This document shows, one piece after another, positions 1 through 7,200 of a DNA stretch of 10,336 nucleotides. Below the pieces are notes generated by a model. That model saw nothing but the letters and a program-made list of their open reading frames with translations. It was not told where the DNA came from and did not search any database. Numbering within the stretch: the first letter of the stretch is position 1; every line of letters begins with the position of its first letter. Made by a program: the position numbers and the translations under genes. The stretch is from Solobacterium sp. (GTDB lineage: Bacteria > Bacillota_I > Bacilli_A > Erysipelotrichales > Erysipelotrichaceae): contig JAEEHG010000061.1 in the NCBI GenBank assembly GCA_016280695.1, forward strand, positions 1 through 10,336, written 5' to 3'.

Positions 1-1
1 C

Positions 2-946
2 CCGGAGGAGGTCATTTTTACTGTTCCTTCCGGAGCCGGGGCGAAGACGGTCTCCCAGAAACTTGCTGATGAGGGCATTATCCGAAGCGGCAGCGCCGGT
101 TACGCATTCGCTAAGCAGAATAAGCTGACTGATATCAAAGCCGGCAATTTCCTGCTGGACAAGAGCTGGGATCTGGAACAGATTTATACTACCCTGAACG
201 ATTCCACCGCTACCATCGTGGATGACGTCAGGGTAACCATCGTGGAAGGGGACTGGGCCAAGCATATTGCCGAAAAGATCGCTGCGGCCACGAATGTAAC
301 CGAACAGGAACTGCTTGATCTCTGGAACGATCAGGATTATATCCGTTCGCTGTTTGACCGTTATCCGTTCCTGAGCGAGGAGATGTTCAGGCCTGATGTG
401 CGTATCTGTCTGGAAGGATACCTGGCCCCGAATACATATATCTTCTTCCAGGATACGACAGCGCAGGAAGTTACGGAAAAGATCCTGAACCAGACCCTGG
501 TGAATTATAAAGAAGTCGAAAATGACATCAAAAAGAGTGATATGTCCGTGCACCAGGTCTTTACACTGGCCAGTGTCGTGCAGTACGAATCCGGCAAGGT
601 ATCGGAAATGGCCAATATTGCCGGTGTCTTCGCAAACCGCCTGAACACAGGCATGCCGCTGCAGTCCAGTGTCACGGTCTGCTATGCCATTGATGTGAAC
701 AAAGATGATGACTGGATGGCCTGCGAAGTCAACAGCGAGTTTGACAGCCCATACAACACATACAAATATCCGGGCCTGCCGCCGGGACCGATCCAGAACC
801 CGGGCATTGATGCCCTCAGGGCGGTGCTGAAGCCGGCAAAACATGATTATTATTACTTCATGGCCGATGTATACGGCGACGGTTCCGTGTACTATGCCAA
901 GACGCTGGAGGAGCACAACGCCAACGTGGCAAAATATCTGAAATGA
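2..946 (+). CDS. mltG: Endolytic murein transglycosylase MltG (YceG-like), 5'-truncated by the window edge
   Basis: The open frame runs from the first bases of the window (frame 2) to TGA at 944-946, giving 314 visible residues; the start and the expected N-terminal membrane anchor lie upstream. The first visible residues (TVPSGAGAKTVSQKLADEG) match the LysM-like region of the YceG/MltG family. The catalytic core follows: LASVVQYES, then GVFANRLNTGMPLQSS and YPGLPPGPIQNPG, all family signatures. The glutamate of YES (codon 587-589) is the likely catalytic acid; a Q stands where many homologues have E two residues earlier. The C-terminus ends in the usual [14 protein letters not shown] tail. 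By family knowledge the enzyme is membrane-anchored and cleaves nascent peptidoglycan strands outside the cytoplasmic membrane, setting glycan length. A GTG at 218 is in frame but is internal, since homology continues upstream of it. The stop overlaps the next start by ATGA. Confidence 0.95.
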   Translation, partial: PEEVIFTVPSGAGAKTVSQKLADEGIIRSGSAGYAFAKQNKLTDIKAGNFLLDKSWDLEQIYTTLNDSTATIVDDVRVTIVEGDWAKHIAEKIAAATNVTEQELLDLWNDQDYIRSLFDRYPFLSEEMFRPDVRICLEGYLAPNTYIFFQDTTAQEVTEKILNQTLVNYKEVENDIKKSDMSVHQVFTLASVVQYESGKVSEMANIAGVFANRLNTGMPLQSSVTVCYAIDVNKDDDWMACEVNSEFDSPYNTYKYPGLPPGPIQNPGIDALRAVLKPAKHDYYYFMADVYGDGSVYYAKTLEEHNANVAKYLK

Positions 947-1416
947 TACCGATGAGTTTATGCTACCTGCAGCGGGATGGCCGCTGGCTGATGCTGCTGC
1001 GCAACCGCAAGGAAAACGACATCAATGCCGGCAAATGGATCGGCACCGGCGGGAAAATCGAACCGGGGGAAACCCCGCGTCAGGGAGCTCTGCGGGAAAT
1101 CCGCGAGGAGACCGGTTTTATTGCCGATACGCTTGATTTCCGCGGTATCCTGTATTTTATCTACGGTACAAAAGATGCTGAAAAAATGTGGGTTTACAGC
1201 TCTCAGGACTTCCATGGCACGCAGACTGACTGCAATGAAGGCACGCTGGCGTGGATTCCGGAAACAGAGATTCTGGCGCTGGAACTCTGGCCCGGCGACC
1301 GTGCATTTCTGAAGAAAATGCTGACCGGTGATCCGCGGCCGTTCTGCCTGGAGCTGAATTACGATGATGACGGCAATCTCATTTCCGTCATCGAACGGGA
1401 GGAAGAAAACGAATGA
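943..1416 (+). CDS. mutX: NUDIX hydrolase, MutX/MutT-type 8-oxo-dGTP diphosphatase
   Basis: This 157-residue protein carries a perfect NUDIX box (Gx5Ex7REUxEExGU): the first G is in GGKIEPGE, followed by REIREETGF. The run [16 protein letters not shown] just before it closely resembles streptococcal MutX, which is of similar length. The expected role is cytosolic hydrolysis of 8-oxo-dGTP to the monophosphate, keeping oxidised guanine out of DNA; the metal is bound by the REIREE glutamates. Substrate is inferred from family resemblance, and other NUDIX substrates cannot be excluded. The start ATG at 943 overlaps the mltG stop (ATGA). A second in-frame ATG at 952 is possible. Neither has a visible Shine-Dalgarno site, so translation probably depends on coupling to mltG. 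The acidic C-terminus (EREEENE) runs over the udk ribosome-binding site. Confidence 0.88.
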   Translation: MIPMSLCYLQRDGRWLMLLRNRKENDINAGKWIGTGGKIEPGETPRQGALREIREETGFIADTLDFRGILYFIYGTKDAEKMWVYSSQDFHGTQTDCNEGTLAWIPETEILALELWPGDRAFLKKMLTGDPRPFCLELNYDDDGNLISVIEREEENE

Positions 1417-2045
1417 ACAAACCGATTATCATTGGCATCGCCGGCGGATCCGCATCCGGCAAATCATCCATCGCCAAAAAGATTCAGGATGTCTTCTCGG
1501 ATGAGCGCTCAGTTCTGATCATCCGCCAGGATGACTATTACAAGGATCAGAGTGACAAGCCGATGGAAGCGAGAATTGTCACAAATTACGATCATCCGTT
1601 TGCCTTTGACAATGATCTGCTGATCAAGCATGTGCATATGCTGATGGACGGGCAGGAGATCCTGCGGCCGACCTATGACTTTGTCAACCATACCCGTTCC
1701 GACGTAACGGTGCTGTGCAAACCGGCCGATGTTATCGTGCTGGAAGGCCTGTTTGTGCTGGAAAGCGAAGCCCTGCGCGATCTGCTGGATATCAAGATCT
1801 ATGTGGATACCGATGCGGATATCCGGTTTATCAGACGGCTGCTGCGCGATGTCAAGGAACGCGGCAGAACCCTGGACAACGTGGTGAACCAGTATGTCAG
1901 CACTGTCCGGGTCATGCATGAATCCTTCATTGAACCCAGCAAGCGCTATGCCGATATCATCATCCCGGAAGGCGGCAGCAATACCGTCGCCATTGATCTC
2001 CTGGTCACAAAAATCAGTAGCGTCATTCATCGCTCGATGATATAA
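1413..2045 (+). CDS. udk: Uridine kinase (uridine/cytidine monophosphokinase)
   Basis: The 210-residue product has the normal length of bacterial Udk. The Walker A loop GGSASGKS covers residues 11-18. RQDDYYK follows at about residue 38 and holds the acidic and tyrosine residues of the nucleoside-binding region, then YDHPFAFD and YDFVNHTR, both typical of the family. [10 protein letters not shown] is the Walker B-like strand and [11 protein letters not shown] the arginine-rich lid. It is expected to phosphorylate uridine and cytidine to UMP and CMP with ATP or GTP in pyrimidine salvage. ATG 1413 overlaps the previous stop by ATGA and has a GGGAGG site at 1397-1402, ten bases upstream. The adjacency of mltG-like, udk and greA genes is known from Bacillus subtilis and other Bacillota, which supports the call. 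The last codons and stop overlap a likely greA promoter. Confidence 0.96.
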   Translation: MNKPIIIGIAGGSASGKSSIAKKIQDVFSDERSVLIIRQDDYYKDQSDKPMEARIVTNYDHPFAFDNDLLIKHVHMLMDGQEILRPTYDFVNHTRSDVTVLCKPADVIVLEGLFVLESEALRDLLDIKIYVDTDADIRFIRRLLRDVKERGRTLDNVVNQYVSTVRVMHESFIEPSKRYADIIIPEGGSNTVAIDLLVTKISSVIHRSMI

Positions 2046-2046
2046 T
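2038..2046 (+). promoter_or_regulatory. Probable extended -10 promoter of greA
   Basis: TGA immediately followed by TATAAT (2041-2046) is a perfect TGn-TATAAT extended -10 element, laid over the last codons and stop of udk. The region 17 bases upstream (TAGCGT at 2018-2023) is a poor -35, which extended -10 promoters can tolerate. Transcription would begin near 2053 and leave a leader of about 27 bases carrying the greA Shine-Dalgarno site. No experimental evidence is available; the call rests on motif match and placement. Confidence 0.55.
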
Positions 2047-2066
2047 ACACGAGCAAAAATATATAA

Positions 2067-2071
2067 AGGAG
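2067..2071 (+). promoter_or_regulatory. Shine-Dalgarno site that fixes the greA start
   Basis: AGGAG lies eight bases before ATG 2080. An in-frame GTG at 2071 begins on the last base of this site and would lack a ribosome-binding site of its own, so ATG 2080 is the start. Confidence 0.85.
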
Positions 2072-2079
2072 TGATTACC

Positions 2080-2550
2080 ATGGCAGACGAGAAAATCTAT
2101 GTTACCGAAGAAGGTCTGAAAAAACTTCAGGACGAATATAATAACCTGGTTCATGTTGTCCGTGAGGAAGTCAAGCAGGAACTGAAGGAAGCCAGAGCAC
2201 TCGGTGACCTTTCCGAAAACGCCGACTATGATGCTGCCCGCGACATGCAGGCACAGGTTGAAGCCCGCATTTCCGAACTGGAATACCAGTTGGCCAATTA
2301 TGAAATCATCGACACCAAGAAGGGCGGTTCCAAAACTGTCCGGATCGGTTCAACCGTCACAATCAAGTTCATGGATACGGAACAGGAAGCTGACTACACA
2401 ATCGTCGGCTCCACCGAAGCAGACCCGCTGAACGGCAAGCTGTCCAACGAAACACCGCTGGCCCAGGCCATTCTTGACAAGCGGATCGGTTCTACGGTTA
2501 CTGTCCCGGTCAAGAACCCGTATCAGGTCATGATTGTCAGAGTCAAGTAA
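2080..2550 (+). CDS. greA: Transcription elongation factor GreA
   Basis: With the ATG at 2080 the protein is 156 residues, close to the usual 155-160 of GreA. The N-terminal antiparallel coiled coil spans roughly residues 8-76, with the tip loop GDLSEN at 42-47; D43 and E46 correspond to the acidic pair that enters the RNA polymerase secondary channel. The C-terminal FKBP-like domain includes PLNGKLSNETPLAQAIL and ends in strand-rich sequence. GreA stimulates the intrinsic RNA-cleavage activity of backtracked RNA polymerase so that stalled transcripts can resume. The start is chosen because MADEKIYVTEEGL is the typical GreA beginning and the AGGAG site is well spaced; the longer GTG version adds MIT within the ribosome-binding site. 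It lies 34 bases after udk, with a probable promoter of its own. Confidence 0.97.
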   Translation: MADEKIYVTEEGLKKLQDEYNNLVHVVREEVKQELKEARALGDLSENADYDAARDMQAQVEARISELEYQLANYEIIDTKKGGSKTVRIGSTVTIKFMDTEQEADYTIVGSTEADPLNGKLSNETPLAQAILDKRIGSTVTVPVKNPYQVMIVRVK

Positions 2551-2593
2551 GCATCTGTGTAAAACATGCGAATAAAATAAGCGGAGGTTTCTT

Positions 2594-3067
2594 ATGAAGC
2601 AGCTGCTTATTTTTTTCGTGCTGATCCTGCTTAGTCTTTCCGTTCAGATGAGTTCTTTTGATACAGATAAACTGCAGGACGATACGATCACGATTACCGT
2701 GACCGGCGCCGCTGACACGACAGGCTCCCTGACACTGCCGCTGCATGCCACCGTCCGTGACGCCCTGCAGGAGATCGATCTCAGCGAAGACGCAGATCCC
2801 GGCCTGCTGAATCCGGAACAGGTCCTCAATGATCACGATGTGCTGAACATCCCGGTACGGCGGGAAGAATCCGCGCTGCAGGTGTCAATAAATACCGGTT
2901 CCCTTGAGGACCTGGTGCTGCTGCCGGGCATCGGCCCGGCAACGGCGGAAAAAATCATTGCCTACCGGACAGAAAACGGATTGTTCCAGAGCCTGGAAGA
3001 TATCCAGAGAGTAAAGGGGATCGGCCCGGCCAAATATGAAAAGATTGCCGCTTTTATCACGCTTTGA
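2594..3067 (+). CDS. comEA: Competence protein ComEA, membrane-anchored DNA receptor
   Basis: The 157-residue product begins with a hydrophobic anchor (about residues 3-18, QLLIFFVLILLSLSV). A beta-rich SLBB-like region follows (about 31-90), then a C-terminal double helix-hairpin-helix domain starting VSINTGSLEDLVLLPGIG. The hairpins are LPGIGPATA (110-118) and VKGIGPAKY (140-148). This is the ComEA architecture: an external receptor that binds double-stranded DNA without sequence preference and hands it to the ComEC channel. A GGAGG site (2583-2587) lies six bases before ATG 2594. The gene follows greA after 43 bases and overlaps comEC by 32 bases. There is no comEB between them, unlike Bacillus subtilis. 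The anchor is short with few flanking charges, so a cleaved signal peptide is possible but less likely. Confidence 0.93.
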   Translation: MKQLLIFFVLILLSLSVQMSSFDTDKLQDDTITITVTGAADTTGSLTLPLHATVRDALQEIDLSEDADPGLLNPEQVLNDHDVLNIPVRREESALQVSINTGSLEDLVLLPGIGPATAEKIIAYRTENGLFQSLEDIQRVKGIGPAKYEKIAAFITL

Positions 3068-4991
3068 GGAAACCGGCAGGGAACTGGCGCATTATTCGCA
3101 GCTGCTTGCTGTCCTGCTGTTCATACAGCGGCTTTATACAGGCAGGTTTTCACTGCTGTCCGCGGTATTGCTGGCGCTGATCTACTTCCTGCGCGTCAGG
3201 AGCAGGCACTGGCCGGCTGTCCTGCTGTTATTGTTTCTGTGCACATTTTCAATCCCGTTTACACAGCCGGGGCATGTAATCTCAGGCCGTGTGGTCAAGG
3301 TACAGGAAACCTATGTGATCGTACAGACAAAGGGACCGCGGATACTGGTTTATACCGACCAGCCGCTGCCCTATGACAGTTTTGTCATTATCTCGGGAAC
3401 CTGTGAAATGCCGCAGGACAGTCCCGGATTCTACCGCTTCTCTTTCCGCAGCTGGTGCCGGAGACAGGGGATCATTGCCGTCATGCATGCCGAAACGGCT
3501 GCTGTCCGGTTCCAGCTGCCGACGATGCGGAGTCTTCTGCAGAAACATCTGCGGAATCATTACGATGAAGAAACCGGAGCCGTTCTGCAGCGGATCCTGC
3601 TCGGTATCCGCAGCAGTGATTATTCCTTCTCCGGCCTGTTGCAGGACAGCAGTTTTTCCTGGACGGCAGCCCTGGCCCTGCTTGACGGGGTGCTGAAAAA
3701 GAAGCTGCCGGCTGCCAGAAGAAAGAAACTGATGCGGTGGCTGAATCTGTTACTGTGTATTTTCTATCATTTTCCGCTGATGCTGACCCAACGGCTGCTT
3801 TACCATGCACTGCCTGATCAGCAGATGAGCAGGCATGAGCGGGCCGGGATAACAGCCTGTGTCATGCTGGTCCTGTATCCGTCTGCGGCCGCCAGCACCG
3901 GTTTCCGGCTGATCATGGCTTACCGCATGTTTCTGTCCGCGGACATGGCCTCAGGCTGGAATCGGTTCCTGTTTCTCTCCGTGCTGGGCAGTCTCGCCGA
4001 TGCCGCTGTCAATCCAGTCAGAATCCTGCTGTTCCCATGGCTGCGGATGCTCAGCGGCATGCTCATCTGGCTGGGCTGTCTGACCGTTGTTCTGCCGGTT
4101 TTTCCCATTGTCCCAATTATCAATCTCATAGATCAGGCAGGGATATTGCTCCGGCCGTTCCGCATACCAGGCAGCGTGCTCGGTCCCGGCCTGCCGTTTT
4201 TCCTTGTCCTGGCATTGTCATTACGGCGGCATGAAAAGCATACACAGCTGATAACCGGGCTGCTGTATTGCTTTCTGCTGCTAGGTCTGTTTCATCCCCT
4301 TGGTGAAGTTACATTTCTCAATGTCGGGCAGGGGGACTGCTTCCTGCTGCGCAGCCCGCTGAACCGCTGCAGCATCCTGATCGATACCGGCAAACCATCC
4401 CAGCATGACAACATCACCCATCTGCTTGATGCCAAAGGTATCCGCCGGCTCGATGCTGTTTTTGTTTCGCATGATGACGACGACCACGCCGGCAATGCTG
4501 CACTCCTGTCGGCTGAATACCACTGTCCGGTTATCACCGGATACTTTGCGCAGCGGCAGGCCGGACCGTTTCTTCTGCTTGACCTGAATTCAGCCCGGCA
4601 TGCCAGCGACAATGACAATTCCCAGGTTATCTATACCGAAGTGAATCATCTGCGTTATCTGTTTACCGGCGACATCTCACAGGATACCGAGCGCTGGCTG
4701 ATCCGGGAGTACGGCAGTCTCCGGACCGACATCCTCAAGCTGTCCCATCACGGCAGTCAGACCGGTACCGCGGCCGAGCTGCTCAATGCCGTGCAGCCGC
4801 GCCTGGCGGTCATATCATGCGGGGCCTACAGCATTTATCATCATCCTGATTACCGGGTGCTTAAGCGTCTGGAAAATGCCCATGTGCCATATCTGCTGAC
4901 CCGGGAAGAAGGGGATATCTCGATCTTCTTCCTGCCCCGTATGAACTTGCTTGTGACCGCGCAGGGAAAGATTGATATAATATTTACATGA
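3036..4991 (+). CDS. comEC: ComEC/Rec2-type DNA uptake protein, with a divergent channel domain
   Basis: The product is 651 residues, shorter than most ComEC proteins (about 700-800). In order: hydrophobic N-terminal segments (about 22-76); an OB-fold-like stretch (about 84-160, SGRVVKVQETYVIVQTKG); a competence-domain region with many membrane segments (about 180-420); and a C-terminal metallo-beta-lactamase-like domain (about 423-651). That last domain has NVGQGD (429-434), SHDDDDH (478-484, the HxDxDH metal motif), TGD (544-546), LSHHGS (570-574 region) and YHHP (601-604, usually YGHP). ComEC forms the inner-membrane channel for single-stranded DNA, and the C-terminal domain is thought to degrade the non-transforming strand. 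The usual AISGLHV motif of the channel domain is not present: W209-G218 (WTAALALLDG) stands there. ATG 3036 has only a distant purine run, and TTG 3045 is an alternative start. It overlaps comEA by 32 bases and holA by ATGA. Confidence 0.87.
   Translation: MKRLPLLSRFEETGRELAHYSQLLAVLLFIQRLYTGRFSLLSAVLLALIYFLRVRSRHWPAVLLLLFLCTFSIPFTQPGHVISGRVVKVQETYVIVQTKGPRILVYTDQPLPYDSFVIISGTCEMPQDSPGFYRFSFRSWCRRQGIIAVMHAETAAVRFQLPTMRSLLQKHLRNHYDEETGAVLQRILLGIRSSDYSFSGLLQDSSFSWTAALALLDGVLKKKLPAARRKKLMRWLNLLLCIFYHFPLMLTQRLLYHALPDQQMSRHERAGITACVMLVLYPSAAASTGFRLIMAYRMFLSADMASGWNRFLFLSVLGSLADAAVNPVRILLFPWLRMLSGMLIWLGCLTVVLPVFPIVPIINLIDQAGILLRPFRIPGSVLGPGLPFFLVLALSLRRHEKHTQLITGLLYCFLLLGLFHPLGEVTFLNVGQGDCFLLRSPLNRCSILIDTGKPSQHDNITHLLDAKGIRRLDAVFVSHDDDDHAGNAALLSAEYHCPVITGYFAQRQAGPFLLLDLNSARHASDNDNSQVIYTEVNHLRYLFTGDISQDTERWLIREYGSLRTDILKLSHHGSQTGTAAELLNAVQPRLAVISCGAYSIYHHPDYRVLKRLENAHVPYLLTREEGDISIFFLPRMNLLVTAQGKIDIIFT
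4953..4981 (+). promoter_or_regulatory. Probable extended -10 promoter within the 3' end of comEC, aimed at the holA start
   Basis: TGA directly followed by TATAAT (4976-4981) is a perfect extended -10. GTGACC (4953-4958) matches four of six -35 bases (TTGACA) with a 17-base spacer. Six bases separate the -10 from ATG 4988, so the expected transcription start falls on or next to the A of the holA start codon. The element is inside coding sequence for the last comEC residues, so a chance match is possible. Confidence 0.5.
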
Positions 4992-5998
4992 TCTATCTGC
5001 TGGAAGGTACGGAAACATACCGTATGGCCAAGGCCCGGGAGGACATCATCAAAAAATCAGGTGTCCTGCCGGAGAATATTCAGAATATCGATGGCTCTGT
5101 CCGCTCATCTTTCAGTTTGTCAGATGTGCTTTCGGCATGCAGCACAATTTCCTTATTCGGAGACAGACGGACTGTTATTATCGACAGTCCGTATTTTCTG
5201 CAGAGCTCGCGCAGCCGCAAGGAAGGGACAGGGAAAAGCGAACCGAAGGATCAGAACATTGCCCGGCTGCTGGAACGGTACTGTGCCGATCCGAACGACG
5301 ATGCCGACCTGATCCTGTACTGCTTCGGGTATGATGCCGACAAGCGGACAAAGGAATATAAAGTGCTTTCCGGCTGGTTCAATAAAACCGTTGAACACCG
5401 CACGTTCAGCCAGATGTCCCGGAATGAGCTGAATATCGAGATTGACCGGACCCTGCGGGAAAACGGCCTGCGCCTTACCAGGGACGCCCGGCAGGAACTG
5501 GATGAACGGATTGACGGCAGTACCACACAGTTTTACCGGGCCATGGACAAACTGCTGCTGTATGGGGCCAGTGATCTTGACCGGGTCGATATCGAACACC
5601 TGATACCCGTCAATCCGGAGGTCAATGTCTGGAAATTCGGTGACGCATTCCTGCGCGGTGATGCGGCCGGAATGATGAGGTACCTGGATGAACTGGTCAC
5701 GATCGAGAGAATGTCCCATCAGGCGGTCATTCCGCTGCTGGCCTACCGGCTGAGAAGTGTATATAATGTAGTCAGATGTGATGAATGCGGCATGTCCTTT
5801 GACCGGATTGAAAAGTATACGGGCCGCCGTTTCCCGGAACGGGAACTGCGCAGTGCCCGGGGTATGACCTCAAAGGATATTCTGGCAATTCTGGACCGGC
5901 TGGCAGCCCTGGACCAGCAGATCAAAAACGGTACTATCGGAGGTAAAGAAGGATTTGAACAGTTCCTTCTGGGGAGAATAAAACAATGCAATCATTAA
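4988..5998 (+). CDS. holA: DNA polymerase III subunit delta
   Basis: The 336-residue length and layout fit HolA/YqeN. The N-terminal domain starts MIYLLEGTETYRMAKARE, then SACSTISLFGDRRTVII, the family's conserved beta-clamp-interacting region. A middle helical domain follows (about 140-210), then a C-terminal collar domain with NVWKFGDAFLRGD and LLAYRLRSVYNV. Delta opens the sliding clamp within the clamp-loader complex during replication. The gene directly follows comEC, a common order in Bacillota, overlapping it by ATGA. There is no good Shine-Dalgarno site (the nearest purine run, around 4963-4970, is about 18 bases away). Translation must come by coupling with comEC or from a leaderless transcript. 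A CDEC pair near residue 260 is an unusual local feature with no assigned role. The 3' end overlaps the next gene by 13 bases. Confidence 0.93.
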   Translation: MIYLLEGTETYRMAKAREDIIKKSGVLPENIQNIDGSVRSSFSLSDVLSACSTISLFGDRRTVIIDSPYFLQSSRSRKEGTGKSEPKDQNIARLLERYCADPNDDADLILYCFGYDADKRTKEYKVLSGWFNKTVEHRTFSQMSRNELNIEIDRTLRENGLRLTRDARQELDERIDGSTTQFYRAMDKLLLYGASDLDRVDIEHLIPVNPEVNVWKFGDAFLRGDAAGMMRYLDELVTIERMSHQAVIPLLAYRLRSVYNVVRCDECGMSFDRIEKYTGRRFPERELRSARGMTSKDILAILDRLAALDQQIKNGTIGGKEGFEQFLLGRIKQCNH

Positions 5999-7200
5999 AA
6001 GAACTCTACAAAGTGGGACCGGGTCCAAGCAGTTCCCACACCATCGCGCCGCACCGGGCGTGCAAGCTGTTTGTTGAGGAATTCGGACCGTATCCGTACT
6101 ATAACGCGGAACTTTTCGGGTCGCTTTCCCTGACCGGAAAGGGGCATCATACGGATGCGATCATCATCAATTCCCTGCCGGGCCACACGGAAGTCAAGTT
6201 CTCACTCGATTGGGAAGAAGAATTCCCGAACGGCTTCTACCTGCGGGCCCTTGATGAAAACATGGTCGAACAGCACAAGTGGACCATTTTCTCGGTCGGC
6301 GGCGGCAGTATCCGCATCAAGGAAAAGCATCTGGAATGGAATGATGACCTCTATACAGAAAAGAACTGGAAGGAAATCTATGACCGGCTCATAAAGGAGA
6401 ACATCAGCCTGACCGATTATGTGTATTCCTATGAACCGGACCTCAAGTATTTCCTGAGTGAAATTGTCGATGCCGAAATCGATGCTGTTGAGCGCGGCCT
6501 GAACGCGGAAGGGCACCTGCCGGGCAAACTGGCCCTGCTGCGCAGTGCCAAATCACTGTATGAACAGGCAAGATACTGCGGCTCGGCAGAACGCGACAGT
6601 GTCCGGCTGATGGCCTATGCCTACGCTGCCTGTGAAGAAAGTGCGGACGGCCACATGAGTGTCACCGGTCCGACTCTCGGCTCCTGCGGCATCATAGCTG
6701 CCCTTGTTTACTACTACATCAAGGACCGCGCATATCCGAAGGAACAGGTTGTCGATGCCCTGGCCATCGGCGGTGTCTTCGGCAATGTCATCAAGACAAA
6801 CGCGACCATCTCCGGTGCTGTCGGCGGCTGCCAGGCAGAAGTCGGCGCAGCCGTATCCATGGCTGCAGCATCCATCGCCTATCTGGAAGGCCTGAATATT
6901 GAGCAGATCGAATACGCAGCCGAAATCGGCATGGAGCACAACCTCGGCCTGACCTGCGACCCGGTTCTCGGCTATGTCATGATTCCGTGTATCGAGCGCA
7001 ACGGCATGGGCATCCTGCGGGCAAGGGATGCAGCCCTGCTTTCCAAGCACATGTCCCGGATCAAGGACCATGTCATCACCTTCGATATGGTCGTCCATAC
7101 CATGAATGAAACCGGTGAGATGATTCCGATCGAACTCAAGGAAACATCCGAAGGCGGACTTGCCAAGGAATACCTCAGTGTCTACGACGTTGAAGCGTGA
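5986..7200 (+). CDS. sdaA: L-serine dehydratase (L-serine ammonia-lyase), iron-sulfur dependent, single chain
   Basis: The 404-residue protein joins both parts of the enzyme in one chain. The N-terminal beta-type domain (about 1-140) opens with LYKVGPGPSSSHT (residues 7-19). The alpha-type catalytic domain (about 170-404) contains TGPTLGSCG (C234), GGCQAEVGAAVSMAA (C282), LGLTCDPV (C324) and IPCIERN (C335), then KETSEGGLA near the end. The C282/C324/C335 spacing (42 and 11) equals that of the three [4Fe-4S] ligands I recall from the Legionella enzyme. The reaction is L-serine to pyruvate and ammonia in the cytosol, with an oxygen-labile cluster. The C-terminus (VYDVEA) lacks the terminal-tail cysteine that supplies the fourth ligand in Escherichia/Legionella-type enzymes. 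It is shorter than those (about 455 residues). GGGGAG at 5971-5976 lies nine bases before ATG 5986. Confidence 0.9.
   Translation: MQSLKELYKVGPGPSSSHTIAPHRACKLFVEEFGPYPYYNAELFGSLSLTGKGHHTDAIIINSLPGHTEVKFSLDWEEEFPNGFYLRALDENMVEQHKWTIFSVGGGSIRIKEKHLEWNDDLYTEKNWKEIYDRLIKENISLTDYVYSYEPDLKYFLSEIVDAEIDAVERGLNAEGHLPGKLALLRSAKSLYEQARYCGSAERDSVRLMAYAYAACEESADGHMSVTGPTLGSCGIIAALVYYYIKDRAYPKEQVVDALAIGGVFGNVIKTNATISGAVGGCQAEVGAAVSMAAASIAYLEGLNIEQIEYAAEIGMEHNLGLTCDPVLGYVMIPCIERNGMGILRARDAALLSKHMSRIKDHVITFDMVVHTMNETGEMIPIELKETSEGGLAKEYLSVYDVEA
7165..7169 (+). promoter_or_regulatory. Shine-Dalgarno site supporting the GTG 7178 start
   Basis: AAGGA lies eight bases before GTG 7178, inside the 3' end of the serine dehydratase gene. 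The competing in-frame TTG at 7160 has only a weak AAGG at 7151-7154, and TTG 7190 has no site at a good distance. Confidence 0.5.

Noticed and set aside
1509..2081. 190-codon open frame on the - strand opposite udk
   Set aside because: It lies wholly opposite a well-supported uridine kinase, its translation resembles no family I know, and it has the histidine/glutamine-rich look of an antisense shadow.
2573..2578. TAAAAT as a possible -10 for comEA
   Set aside because: There is no -35 match 16-18 bases upstream and no TGn extension. The greA/comEA gap is short enough for read-through.
4947..4956. TTGTGA at 4951-4956 as an alternative -35 for the holA promoter
   Set aside because: It would need a 19-base spacer. 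GTGACC with a 17-base spacer matches equally well and is better placed.
5153..5719. 188-codon open frame on the - strand opposite holA
   Set aside because: It overlaps the conserved delta subunit completely and has no recognisable domain.
6553..7098. 181-codon open frame on the - strand opposite sdaA
   Set aside because: It mirrors the conserved cysteine-containing region of the dehydratase. Long antisense frames are expected from the codon use here.
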